Source: Geodermatophilus siccatus (lineage in GTDB: Bacteria > Actinomycetota > Actinomycetes > Mycobacteriales > Geodermatophilaceae). From it: a stretch of 64,000 bases of DNA. The stretch spans positions 1 through 64,000 of the forward strand of contig NZ_FNHE01000002.1 in assembly GCF_900103785.1 (NCBI RefSeq), given 5' to 3'. The notes under the pieces were generated by a model that was not told the origin of the DNA, ran no database searches, and saw only the letters and a program-made list of their open reading frames with translations. Both the position numbers and the translations under genes were made by a program. Positions within the stretch are counted from its first letter, which is position 1. Every line of letters begins with the position of its first letter. Below, piece by piece: positions 1-7,765 of the stretch.

Positions 1-202
1 TGAGCGTGCGGGGGCGCGAACCATTGCGCTGGGCGGTGCGGCTCTCGGTGCGCTCACCGGGTGCGGCGCCGATGACCGCGGTGAGCTCGGCCTCGATCAG
101 CGCCTGGTAGAGCGTCTCGGTGGCGGTGCGGATGCGGTCGTCAACCTCGGCAGCTTTGAGTGCCTCGAGGAGCTCGAGCAGGGCAGACTGGTTCAGGGCC
201 AT
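1..202 (-). CDS. IS256-family (Mutator-type) transposase, N-terminal part, cut by window edge
   Basis: The reverse strand reads from an ATG at 202 into the left edge of the window without a stop. The 67 visible residues start MALNQSALLELLEALKAA and include the segment AELTAVIGAAPGERTESRTA, followed by RNGSRPRTL. This is the usual N-terminus of actinobacterial IS256-type transposases, where a conserved RNG-x-R-x-RTL stretch precedes the DDE core. AGGAG lies about 12 bases upstream of the ATG. The catalytic DDE domain lies outside the window, so it cannot be said whether the element is intact. The matching terminal inverted repeat should lie within roughly 100 bp upstream, but I could not pick it out. 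Confidence 0.8.
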   Translation of the reverse strand, partial: MALNQSALLELLEALKAAEVDDRIRTATETLYQALIEAELTAVIGAAPGERTESRTAQRNGSRPRTL

Positions 203-363
203 CGCGTGGCCTTTCTCCTGAGTGTTCCTTGGCGGGTTCACGCAGAAGATCCACGCGGTGGCCTCTCGCACGCCAGCACCTCGCCGACGAGCTCAGGACC
301 TCCGACCAGCTACACCACTTCCAGGGACGTCACCGACCCTTCGAATGTGACTGGAGGTCAAGG

Positions 364-411
364 GGTCGCAGGCTCGAATCCTGTCAGCCCGACAGTGGAA
401 CCGCAGGTCAG
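364..411 (+). repeat. tRNA 3'-end-like fragment, possible attachment-site remnant (left copy)
   Basis: The sequence can be read as a T-arm (GCAGG, loop CTCGAAT, CCTGT) followed by an acceptor-like CAGCCCG and ACA. The canonical loop would be TTCGAAT, so one key base is changed. No matching tRNA 5' half is visible upstream, so this is not a functional tRNA. A related segment lies at 5114-5163: the first 37 bases align with 8 differences, all transitions, and the last 11 bases (CCGCAGGTCAG) are identical. A recombinase scrap lies 70 bp away, so I read the pair as decayed att sites. Confidence 0.5.
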
Positions 412-443
412 AGGCGGGTCGGCCGGAAAAGCCAGCCCGCCTC
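411..443 (+). terminator. Hairpin after the tRNA-like fragment
   Basis: GAGGCGGGTCGGC pairs with GCCAGCCCGCCTC across a CGGAAAA loop: a 13-bp stem with two mismatches. It directly follows the tRNA-like fragment and could be the terminator of the former tRNA gene. There is no T-run. Confidence 0.45.
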
Positions 444-483
444 GTGCATACCTACAGCGACGCGGCCCGACGGACGGCAACGG

Positions 484-622
484 TCACCAGCGGAGCGCCT
501 GGTCGAGCCGGTCGGCCGCCTCCCGCTGCTGCGCCGGACCGACGTGGCCGTGGACGTCCGCCGTGATGGCGTACGAGGAGTGCCCGGGGTGCTCCTGGAC
601 GACCTCGTGTGCGTCCTCGAAT
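484..622 (-). pseudogene. Tyrosine recombinase (phage-type integrase), C-terminal remnant
   Basis: Read on the reverse strand, this encodes HEVVQEHPGHSSYAITADVH, then GHVGPAQQREAADRLDQALRW and a TGA stop at 484. This is the conserved end of site-specific integrases (VVQE-x-LGHSS-x-x-x-T-x-D-x-Y-x-H). The final H-x-x-H of box II is partly recognisable, but the position of the nucleophilic Tyr is His (DVHGHV instead of DTYGHV). Everything upstream of about residue ALFEDAH is missing; a transposase remnant in another frame begins there. The fragment cannot encode an active recombinase. Its position beside a tRNA-like sequence is what an integrated element would leave. Confidence 0.75.
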
Positions 623-942
623 AGCGCCCGGGCGGCTCTGTCCGCAGAACGGCAGCCGCCGGCCAGGGTCGGTCATGCCCAGCGCCGTGACCGTGTCGGT
701 CGGAGACGAACCGCTGGCGCCCGGCCTCGTGGGCCGCCGGGCGGCGCACCCGCACCTCCGTGGCATCCAGCAGGCCGAGCTGCCCGCTCGCCCCCAGGTG
801 GACGACCACATCGGCCAGGGGCCGCAACCGGAGCCCGCCCTCGACGGTGCGGCCGCGCTCGGCCGGCAGTGGGGGACCTCCCCGACGGCCCGGTGATCGT
901 CGAGCGGGACACCCCCCAGCAGGCCAGTACGTCATGGGTCAC
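623..942 (-). pseudogene. IS5-type DDE transposase remnant spread over three reading frames
   Basis: Three reverse-strand frames carry consecutive parts of one transposase. Near 900-942 is THDVLACWGVSRSTIT (helix-turn-helix part). Around 700-880 is ADVVVHLGASGQLGLLDATE followed by VRVRRPA (the first catalytic Asp block). Around 625-700 is TALGMTDPGRRLPFCGQSRP followed by GAI. At least two frameshifts are needed to join them, and the C-terminal catalytic residues are absent. The homology stops abruptly at about 623, where the integrase remnant begins, so one element was probably inserted into or deleted against the other. Confidence 0.7.
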
Positions 943-987
943 CCCGCGACTAGGTGCAGGTCGTGCCGCTGACCATGCACGAGGTCG

Positions 988-1779
988 TCACAGGACGGCC
1001 GGGGCCAGCGCCGTACGCAGCCGAGTCAGGAGCCGGGCGCGGGTGGGGCCGATGCTGCCCACCGGCATGCCCAGCCGTGCACTGATCTCCTCGTAGCTCA
1101 ACGGCGGTGACGCGACCAGCAGCTCCAACAGTCGCTGGTGCCGCTGGGGGAGCTCGCCGAGCGCCTCGCGGACCATGGCTGCCCGCTCCTGCCGCAGGAC
1201 GTGCGCCTCGGGGTCGTCGGCCCGCCCCGCGACCTGCTCGAGGGCCGTGTGCACGTGCGGGTCCACCGGGCACTCGCGGCTCGCTCGGCGGACGGTCTCC
1301 AGGCAGGCTCGGCGCGCGGTCGTCCGCAACCAACCGGCCAGCCGCTCGGGTTCCCGGATCGCGTCGAGGTTCTCCAGCAGCCGCACCCACGTCGTCTGGA
1401 CGGCGTCGGCGGCTTGTGCGTCGGTCAGCCGGAACCCGCGGACGACCGACCACAGCAGGCGGCTGTACCTGTCGACGATGGCGTCCCAGGCGACCTCGTC
1501 GCCGCCCGCGGCCCGCCGGACCAGCTGCGCGGTGATCTCGTGTCCACCGGTCCGGGCAGCGGTGGACTCGCGGCCGTGCGCCACGCCATCGGGACGAGCC
1601 CTGCCGGACCCTCCGATCGTCCGGTGCCCGGGCGCGGGCACCGGCGCCGGAGCCGGCCGCCCCGGCCGCGGACGGGAGCTGGGATCCACGGTCGGTGCGG
1701 TGCTCTCCGGGCGCCGCGACGCGGAGGCCGGGTGCCCTCGGTGGGGGTGGGTGGTGGACTGCAGCGGGGTGGCGACCAT
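988..1779 (-). CDS. ECF-type RNA polymerase sigma factor (sigma-70 family)
   Basis: This is a 263-residue protein. The first ~90 residues are Pro/Arg-rich and probably disordered. Region 2 follows (AWDAIVDRYSRLLWSVVRGF through WLRTTARRACLETVRR), then region 4 (ALGELPQRHQRLLELLVASP, with the helix-turn-helix SYEEISARLGMPVGSIGPTR). These are the two domains expected of a group 4 sigma factor, which redirects RNA polymerase to a small regulon. No anti-sigma gene adjoins it, so its trigger is unknown. ATG at 1779 was chosen because GAGGTG lies just upstream; the open frame extends further 5' without support. Its neighbours on the downstream side are transposase debris, so it may be cargo of the decayed element or resident DNA beside it. 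Confidence 0.85.
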   Translation of the reverse strand: MVATPLQSTTHPHRGHPASASRRPESTAPTVDPSSRPRPGRPAPAPVPAPGHRTIGGSGRARPDGVAHGRESTAARTGGHEITAQLVRRAAGGDEVAWDAIVDRYSRLLWSVVRGFRLTDAQAADAVQTTWVRLLENLDAIREPERLAGWLRTTARRACLETVRRASRECPVDPHVHTALEQVAGRADDPEAHVLRQERAAMVREALGELPQRHQRLLELLVASPPLSYEEISARLGMPVGSIGPTRARLLTRLRTALAPAVL

Positions 1780-2469
1780 GGAGCACCTCGTCTCCCGAGG
1801 CGCGACGGTGCCGCGCACTCCCGGCTTCGTGCCATCGAGCCTGCTGACGCAGCCGTCCGGTGACGATCGAGACGGCCTCCGATCCGCGGGGCGCTGCCCC
1901 GGCCCCGGGGATGGGTCGGCGATCTGGTGGCCGAGATGCCAGGCGGTGCATTCCGAGCAGTGAGCCATCCATACGCCGATGGCGTGTCGATGACAGGGAC
2001 GATTGGCAGATGCGACCCTGACCTGTCCGGGTCGCAATCCGGGAAAGTGTCCAGACATCGGATTCCTCTGTTTCGTGGAAGCGCTCGCTGTGACCGGCGC
2101 TCGTGGTCCTGCGGACTTCTTCAGGTTCGTCAGCGCGAATCCGATGCGGCATGGCGTCCGACGGCACAGTTTCGGCACGCGCGAGTAAGGGTCTTGTGCT
2201 GGACTCGTAAGGACAGTTGGCCCCCGGGATCCGTCCACAGCTGGGCACACCCGCTCGAGACGGCGTGGTGGTGGAGGCCGCCGTGGGCCGCCCACTTCTC
2301 GGCCGAGGATCGGGACGGGGTGACGGGTCAGGTCGGTAAGCTCGGCCAGCCGGGGCTGGTAGCAGTGGTCTCCAGGGAGACTTGCCATGTCGTCACGCTG
2401 GGTCTGGGGGCTGGCCGGGGGATCGCCGGTGCGGAGCCGGGAGCCATGGCCAGGTGGCGGTGGGCGGGC
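1780..2469. other. Intergenic region between divergent sigma factor and FHA gene
   Basis: I see no convincing gene. A short inverted repeat (ACGCC-GAT-GGCGT, around 1974-1986) and somewhat lower G+C at 1960-2180 suggest this holds the promoters of the two divergent genes. No -35/-10 pair stands out. Confidence 0.4.
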
Positions 2470-3069
2470 ATGACGGCGTATCTGGAGGTGTGGAAGCCCT
2501 CGGGTGTCGAGCTCGTGCTGCTGGAGACGCGCCGGGTGACGATCGGCCGCAACAGCGGCAATGACGTCCCCCTCGCCCACGACAAGACGGTCTCCGGCCT
2601 GCACGCGGTCCTGGAGCCGGTCGGCGGGGGCTGGTGCGTGCAGGACGTCGGTAGCCGCAACGGCACGTTCGTGCGGGGGGAGCGCATCCTGGGGATGTGC
2701 ACCCTCCGGCACGGTGATGACCTCGCGGTGGGGCGGACGAAGTTGGTGTTCCGAGCGGCGGAGCCGGCAGGGACCACGCGAACCGAGGGGTCAGCGCCGG
2801 CGCCGGAGCTGACCCGTCGCGAGCGTGATGTGCTGCGCGCGCTGTGCCGGCCCCTGGTCAGCGGTCAGGTGTTCACCGAGCCGGCGTCCCTGCACGAGAT
2901 CGCCACCACGTTGGTCGTCACCGAGGCCGCGGTGCAGCAGCACCTGCTGCGGCTCTACGACAAGTTCGGCATCGCCCCCGGCACGGGCAGCCGCCGAGGC
3001 CAGCTGGCCAACGAGGCCATCCGCCGCGGCGCGGTGCCCCTCGCCGATCTGTGGGACTCGCCGCCATGA
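2470..3069 (+). CDS. FHA-domain protein with C-terminal winged-helix-like domain
   Basis: The protein has 199 residues. The FHA domain spans about residues 5-95 and shows its phosphothreonine-binding residues: the GR of TIGRNSGND, the S and H of VSGLHAVL and the N of GSRNGTFV. The C-terminal part (LTRRERDVLRALCRPLVSGQ, then SLHEIATTLVVTEAAVQQHL) looks like the winged-helix module of actinobacterial FHA regulators. FHA domains read Thr phosphorylation, and the next gene is a Ser/Thr kinase remnant whose ATG overlaps this stop (ATGA), so the two formed a coupled pair. The start could also be the ATG at 2446, eight codons upstream. With the partner kinase broken, signalling through this protein may be lost or supplied by another kinase. 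Confidence 0.75.
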   Translation: MTAYLEVWKPSGVELVLLETRRVTIGRNSGNDVPLAHDKTVSGLHAVLEPVGGGWCVQDVGSRNGTFVRGERILGMCTLRHGDDLAVGRTKLVFRAAEPAGTTRTEGSAPAPELTRRERDVLRALCRPLVSGQVFTEPASLHEIATTLVVTEAAVQQHLLRLYDKFGIAPGTGSRRGQLANEAIRRGAVPLADLWDSPP

Positions 3070-3628
3070 CCACCACCGGATCGCTGCCACCCGGTGCTGC
3101 GGTCGGCTCGTTCACCGTGGAGGCGCTCATCGGTCGGGCGGGATGGGTGAGGTCTACCGTGCGGTCCACCGTGAACTGGGTCGCCCGGCAGCACTCGAGC
3201 TGCTGCTCCCGGCGCTGGCCATGCAGGAGGAGTTCGCCGCCCGATTCGTCCGGGAAGCCCGGGTCATGCAGAGCCTCGACCATCCCGGCATCGCGTACCT
3301 GGTCACGGTGTCCGGGTTGACCGACGTCATCACCATCGCCGCCGGCGACCGGTTCAGCCTCGCCCTATGCCGCAACGGACGGGTCACGACATGGGGGGCC
3401 AACGAACGCGGCCAGCTCGGTAACGGCACCTTCGACGATCAACCCCTTCCCGTCGACGTCCTCGACCTCACCGAGGTGACCGCCGTCTCGACGTCGACCC
3501 AGCACAGCCTCGCACTGCTCGCCGACGGCACGGTCATGGCCTGGGGTTGGAATGCGGAAGGTCAACTCGGCGACGGCACCGCGGATGACCAGGCCGCTCC
3601 CGTCGAGGTGTCCAGCGTGACTGCCTGA
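3066..3628 (+). pseudogene. Ser/Thr protein kinase N-lobe fused to RCC1 repeats, frameshifted
   Basis: The ATG overlaps the preceding stop. The first frame reads PGAAVGSFTVEALIGRAG, the glycine-rich loop of a PknB-type kinase. At about 3136-3142 the frame breaks, and the +1 frame continues GMGEVYRAVHRELGRPAALE. One missing base restores the usual GGMGEVYRA. The ATP-binding Lys of the expected VALK is Glu (AALE). After REARVMQSLDHPGI the kinase stops, well before the catalytic HRD and DFG motifs. The protein continues as about two RCC1 (beta-propeller) repeats (LALCRNGRVTTWGANERGQL; GTVMAWGWNAEGQLGDGT) to a TGA. As it stands this is a dead chimera. Confidence 0.75.
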
Positions 3629-4009
3629 GAAACGGCGGCGAATCGAACATCACGCGGGTTGCCCGTTCGATGCCGTGTTCCTGATCCCTCCACGGCAGGT
3701 GCAGGTGCGGTCCGTCGCATGATCCGACCACACGAAGGTGAGCGGGCTGCTCGCCTCCAGCGAGCCTCAGCCCGGATCACCGTAGATCGCTGCTGTGCAG
3801 TGATTTTTGTTGGACCTCGGTGTGAGAGAGGGCTGGGCGTCAGATGGCGATGCCACCAGCACGTCTTACATCGATATGAGAAGCGCCTTACACGCGAGCA
3901 ACGGAGTCGCTCCACGCACGGGATACTGCACCGGCACGACGGCTGTACATCCTATGGACGTCACAAGGACACCCGTCAGGGGACTTGAGCGCACCAGAGG
4001 AGGGTGAGC
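3629..4009. other. Non-coding stretch upstream of the sbnA-like gene
   Basis: No gene is supported. Parts are clearly less G+C rich than the rest of the window (for example around 3795-3815 and 3860-3895). This may reflect foreign DNA or the promoter of the next gene. An inverted repeat ATCGAAC/GTTCGAT sits just after the RCC1 stop and could act as a weak terminator. Confidence 0.35.
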
Positions 4010-4997
4010 ATGCCAGTCGTTGCTTCTCCCCAGGATTTCAACGAACACGACCTGTACGTGGACCTGCAGTCGGTCTTCGGGCAGTCGCTGTTCCTGAAGT
4101 GCGAAGGCTTCAACTTCGCCGGCTCGGTCAAGCTCAAGGCCGCCACCGAGATGGTCGAGGCCGCCGAGCGGGACGGGACCCTGCGACCTGGAGCGTTCCT
4201 GGTCGAATCCTCGTCGGGGAACCTGGGCGTGGCGCTGAGCATGATCGCCGCGAGCAAGGGCTACCGGTTCCTGTGCGTCACCGACTCCCGGTGCAACCTG
4301 GCGACCCGGCTGCTGATGGAGGCGCTGGGTGCGCAGGTGCACACCATCACCGAGCCCGACCCGGTCACCGGCCTGCTCGGCGCCCGGATGGACTTTATCC
4401 GCGCGCTGTGCGCCCGTGACGACCGGTACGTGTGGCTCAACCAGTACACCAACCCCAATGCCTGGAAGGCGCACTACCGCACCACCGGCCCGGCGATCGC
4501 CCGGGAGTTCCCGCAGCTGGACGTGCTGTTCGTCGGCGCCGGTACCACCGGCACGCTGATGGGCTGCGCCCGCTACTTCCGCCAGCACCACCCCCACGTG
4601 CGGATCGTGGCCGTCGACCCGGTCGGTTCGGTGTCCTTCGGCGCCCCGGCGGCCCGGCGGATGATCCCCGGCCTGGGCATGGGGGTGCGGGCCGCCGCTG
4701 CTCGACGAGTCCTACGTCGACGAGGTGATCCACGTCCAGGAGGCCGACGCCATCCGGGCCTGCCACCGCCTGGCTCGGCGTGGGTTCCTGTTCGGCGGCT
4801 CCACCGGCACCGTGGTCGGCGGCGCAATCGACTGGTTGACCCGGCACGGCACGCCTGACCTGACGACGGTGGCCATCGCCCCCGACCTCGGGGAGCGCTA
4901 CCTCGACACGATCTACCAGACCAACTGGGTGGCCGACCTCTACGGTGACGACGTCCTCACCTCCGACGAGCTGGCTGAGGCCTCCCCGGCCGCCTGA
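4010..4997 (+). pseudogene. sbnA: SbnA-like PLP-dependent synthase (2,3-diaminopropionate pathway), one frameshift
   Basis: The first frame starts MPVVASPQDFNEHDLYVDLQ and shows the cysteine-synthase fold: FAGSVKLKAA carries the PLP lysine, ESSSGNLGVALSMIA the phosphate-type loop, and GAGTTGTLMGCARYF the glycine-rich PLP phosphate loop. This matches N-(2-amino-2-carboxyethyl)-glutamate synthase (SbnA), which uses O-phosphoserine and glutamate in staphyloferrin B-type pathways. After LGLGMGVR the frame breaks near 4683-4692. The next frame gives PPLLDESYVDEVIHVQEADA through GGSTGTVVGGAIDWL to a TGA at 4997. One extra G explains it. GAGGAGG lies seven bases before ATG 4010. No sbnB or siderophore genes adjoin, so the gene is isolated and probably inactive unless the frameshift is a sequencing error. 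Confidence 0.75.
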
Positions 4998-5113
4998 CCC
5001 GTGCCACTGATGCCCCACTCCGATGACTTCCATCACCCGCTGCCCCGGCTGCGGATCGATCCGTTGCTCGATGAGCTGCCACGACGTGCGCAGGCGTACG
5101 TAGGCGCACCCAA

Positions 5114-5163
5114 GGTCGCGGGTCCGAGTCCTGCCAGCCCGGCAGCGGGAGACCGCAGGTCAG
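5114..5163 (+). repeat. tRNA 3'-end-like fragment, possible attachment-site remnant (right copy)
   Basis: The sequence has a T-arm-like GCGGG, loop TCCGAGT, CCTGC, then CAGCCCG and GCA, and aligns with 364-411. The loop again departs from TTCGAGT by one base. No tRNA 5' half precedes it. Together with the left copy it brackets about 4.7 kb of transposon, integrase and broken cargo genes. Confidence 0.45.
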
Positions 5164-5556
5164 GTGCTGTGTCCGGAGAGATCCGGAACGGCCCCTGTCC
5201 CCGGTGCGGGGCAGGCGCTCGTTCTCCAGCAGCCGGTCCCGACGCCTGACACGGCACGGACGGCGGGTCGTTCGTCGATCCTGCGGGAGCGGCGTCTCAG
5301 GTGCGTGGGTCCGTGCGGACGCGAGCGCGGCCAGGAGGCCCGGCTGTGTGGTCGTGTCGCTCGTCCGCAGCCGGTGGATCCGGCAGTCCCGCCACGACTG
5401 CGTCTCCGCCGAGCAGGACAGCCGCACCCCGCGGGACGGTGTTCCCGGCGCACATGCCGCCTGACCAGGTGGACGCCGTGCTCGCCGAGGACCTGGAGAG
5501 GGCCGTCGTGCCGGGGTGGGCTGCGCCGGGCCGGTCGACCGACGTGCACGGGCGAG
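5164..5556. other. No recognisable gene
   Basis: Six-frame reading gives only low-complexity Arg/Pro-rich translations. A short inverted repeat (CCGGA-GAGA-TCCGG) lies near 5173-5190. Confidence 0.4.
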
Positions 5557-6741
5557 TCAGGCGTCGATCCGGAGGTCGCTGAGCGGCTTCGAGCAGCAGA
5601 TGAGCAGCTTGTTCTGCGCGATCTCACGCGGCCGGATCCCGCCCTGGTGCTGCATGTCCACGGTGCCGGAGAGCACGGTCGTCTTGCAGGTGCCGCACAT
5701 GCCCTGGCCGCAGGACGAGGGAGGGGTCAACCCAGCCTCGTACGCGGCGTCCAGGACGTTCTCGTCGGCGCGGCAGCGGAACGTCCGACCGCTGCGGACG
5801 AACTCGACGGAGTAGGCGGCGGTCTGCGCTTCGGCGCTCGGCGGCTGGGATCGGTCGGCACCGGCGGAGTCCGCCGGCGTGGGAGCCGCCTCTACCGTGA
5901 GCTCCTCGAACGAGAACGACTCCTCGTGGTACCGCGTCATGTCGAAGCCCGCCGCGACGAGCATCCGGCGGACCGCGGCCATGTACGGGGCGGGTCCGCA
6001 GCAGAACACCTCGCGCTCGTGGAGGTCGGGCGCGAGCACCCGCAGCATCTCGCCGCTCAGGAAGCCCCGCAGTCCGACCCACGGCTCCCGAGGGGAGTCC
6101 CGTTCGCAGACGTGGGCGACGCGGATGGTGGGCGCCATGCTCGCCATCACGTCGAGCTCGCGCTGGAAGATGATGTCGGACGGCGTCCGCGCACTGTGCA
6201 CGAACAGGACGTCGGTGTCCGAGCCGAGGTCGTACAGCGTGCGCGTCATGGACATGAGCGGGGTGACGCCGCTGCCTGCCGACAGGAACAGGTACTTGCC
6301 TGCCGGATGGCGTGCGGGCGAGAAGAGCCCGAACGGTCCGTCCGCCGAGACGCGCTGGCCGGGCCCCATGGTGTCGTGCAGCCAGTTGGAGACGAGCCCT
6401 TCGGGCTGTCGTTTGACCGTGATCCCGATCAGGTGGGGCCGCGTCGGTGGCGTGGAGATCGTGTAGCACCGGTCGACAGCGCGGCCGCCGATCTGCAGTC
6501 GCAGCGTGATGAACTGGCCGGGGTCGTAGTGGAACAGCGCGGGGTCCTCGGACCCGAACAGGAACGTCTTGACGTCGTGGGTGACGTCGAGGACCTGCCG
6601 GCACACCAGCGTGGAGTCGTCCGTCTCTCCCCAGACCGGGAGCAGGGACGGGTGGGCCGTCAGACCGACGTGCCCGCCAGCGGGGGACGGCGCCGGCGGA
6701 CCTGCATCCAGTACCGCCACGGGGCTGGGGGGCGCGGTCAT
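5557..6741 (-). CDS. Flavin/[2Fe-2S] reductase of a betaine-type Rieske demethylase (GbcB-like)
   Basis: The 394-residue protein should pass electrons from NAD(P)H to the Rieske oxygenase at 7766-9028. An FAD-binding beta-barrel (YDPGQFITLRLQIGGRAVDR, then CYTIST) comes first, then the NAD-binding half (FLSAGSGVTPLMSM; FCCGPAPYM), and last a plant-type ferredoxin domain with CGQGMCGTC and a distal Cys in LICCSKPLSD. This FAD-NAD-2Fe2S order with the ferredoxin at the C-terminus is that of GbcB and CntB/YeaX-type reductases, unlike BenC where the ferredoxin comes first. The ATG at 6741 has AGAGG about eight bases upstream. An IclR gene lies between it and its oxygenase. The N-terminal ~45 residues are low-complexity. 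Confidence 0.82.
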   Translation of the reverse strand: MTAPPSPVAVLDAGPPAPSPAGGHVGLTAHPSLLPVWGETDDSTLVCRQVLDVTHDVKTFLFGSEDPALFHYDPGQFITLRLQIGGRAVDRCYTISTPPTRPHLIGITVKRQPEGLVSNWLHDTMGPGQRVSADGPFGLFSPARHPAGKYLFLSAGSGVTPLMSMTRTLYDLGSDTDVLFVHSARTPSDIIFQRELDVMASMAPTIRVAHVCERDSPREPWVGLRGFLSGEMLRVLAPDLHEREVFCCGPAPYMAAVRRMLVAAGFDMTRYHEESFSFEELTVEAAPTPADSAGADRSQPPSAEAQTAAYSVEFVRSGRTFRCRADENVLDAAYEAGLTPPSSCGQGMCGTCKTTVLSGTVDMQHQGGIRPREIAQNKLLICCSKPLSDLRIDA

Positions 6742-6864
6742 CGGAAAGCCTCTCGACGTGCTGGCTCGGGTACCGGGTGTGTCGGCCGGCGACGGGCGGG
6801 GTGAGCAGGGTCGGGCGCAGGCCCGGGTCGGGCCGCCGCGTGGCAGGGGCCGCACGGCGTCGGG

Positions 6865-7722
6865 TCAGAGGGCCCGGGCGCGCTCCCGCCTCTGGTGGAG
6901 TGCTGACTCGATGCGGCCGGCCGCGCGCGTCAGGTGGTCGGCCGCTCGTCGCGCCCGGCGCCCATCCAGTCGCTGCGTGGGGCCGCTGACGGTGAGCACG
7001 CCGACGAGCTCGCCGACCTGCCCGTAGATGCCCGTCGCGACGCCCGACAGGCCTTCTTCTGCCTCGTCCACGGAGAGGGCGTGCCCTCGCTCGCGGACGC
7101 GGCCGAGGTCGATGCGCAGCTCGTCGGCCGCGGTGATCGTCGAGGGGGTGAGACGCACGAGCGGCTCGCGGAGGAAGCGCTCGAGCTGCTCGTCGTCGAA
7201 CGTGGCGAGCAGCACCTTCCCGCTCGCGCTGGCGTGCAGCGGGAACCGCTGTCCGACCCAGGATCCCGGTCGCAGGTGGTGGGGCGCGTCGACCTGGTGC
7301 ACCAGGTCCAGGCCTCCGTCGGGGGCCACCACGCTCAGCGTCCCGGTCTCCCTGACCGCGGCCACCAGCTCAGCGATGACCGGGCGAGCTGCCTCCAGGA
7401 GGAGGAGCCCTTCGTCGGTGTTCCGGGCCAGGCGCAGCAGCTCCGGCCCCAGGAGCACCCGGTCGTCACCGGCGACCCGGAGCAGGAAGCCCTCCTGTTC
7501 CAGCGTCTGGATCATCCGGAGCGCCGTGGCACGCGGGAGCCCGGCAGCCCGGGCCAGCGACGAGACGTTCGCCCTGTGGTCGTCGGCGGTCGCGCGGAGG
7601 AGGGTGATCGCCTTCCTGACCGACTGGTTGAGCTTGGCTCCTTCATCGCCGGTCCTCGTGCGGCCACGAGGTCCTGGGCTCGGCAGCGCCGATGGCCTCG
7701 TCCGGCCTTCCGTCTCGTCCAT
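6865..7722 (-). CDS. IclR-family transcriptional regulator
   Basis: The protein has 285 residues. It carries an N-terminal winged helix (SVRKAITLLRATADDHRANV, then SSLARAAGLPRATALRMIQT) and a C-terminal IclR ligand-binding domain (PLHASASGKVLLATF; VDEAEEGLSGVATGIYG). IclR proteins sense small organic acids or amines and often control the neighbouring catabolic operon. This one lies between the Rieske oxygenase and its reductase, all on the minus strand, and is the natural candidate to control them. The start was set at the ATG with GAGGTGGG immediately upstream. About 35 charged residues precede the DNA-binding domain. Confidence 0.85.
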   Translation of the reverse strand: MDETEGRTRPSALPSPGPRGRTRTGDEGAKLNQSVRKAITLLRATADDHRANVSSLARAAGLPRATALRMIQTLEQEGFLLRVAGDDRVLLGPELLRLARNTDEGLLLLEAARPVIAELVAAVRETGTLSVVAPDGGLDLVHQVDAPHHLRPGSWVGQRFPLHASASGKVLLATFDDEQLERFLREPLVRLTPSTITAADELRIDLGRVRERGHALSVDEAEEGLSGVATGIYGQVGELVGVLTVSGPTQRLDGRRARRAADHLTRAAGRIESALHQRRERARAL

Positions 7723-7765
7723 GTCCCACCTCTGCGGTTCTGCGGCCTCGACCGTCGATGTGTCC

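Noticed and set aside
355-411. Functional tRNA gene
   Set aside because: Only a 3'-half-like segment is present; the T-loop is mutated and no D-arm or anticodon arm can be folded upstream.
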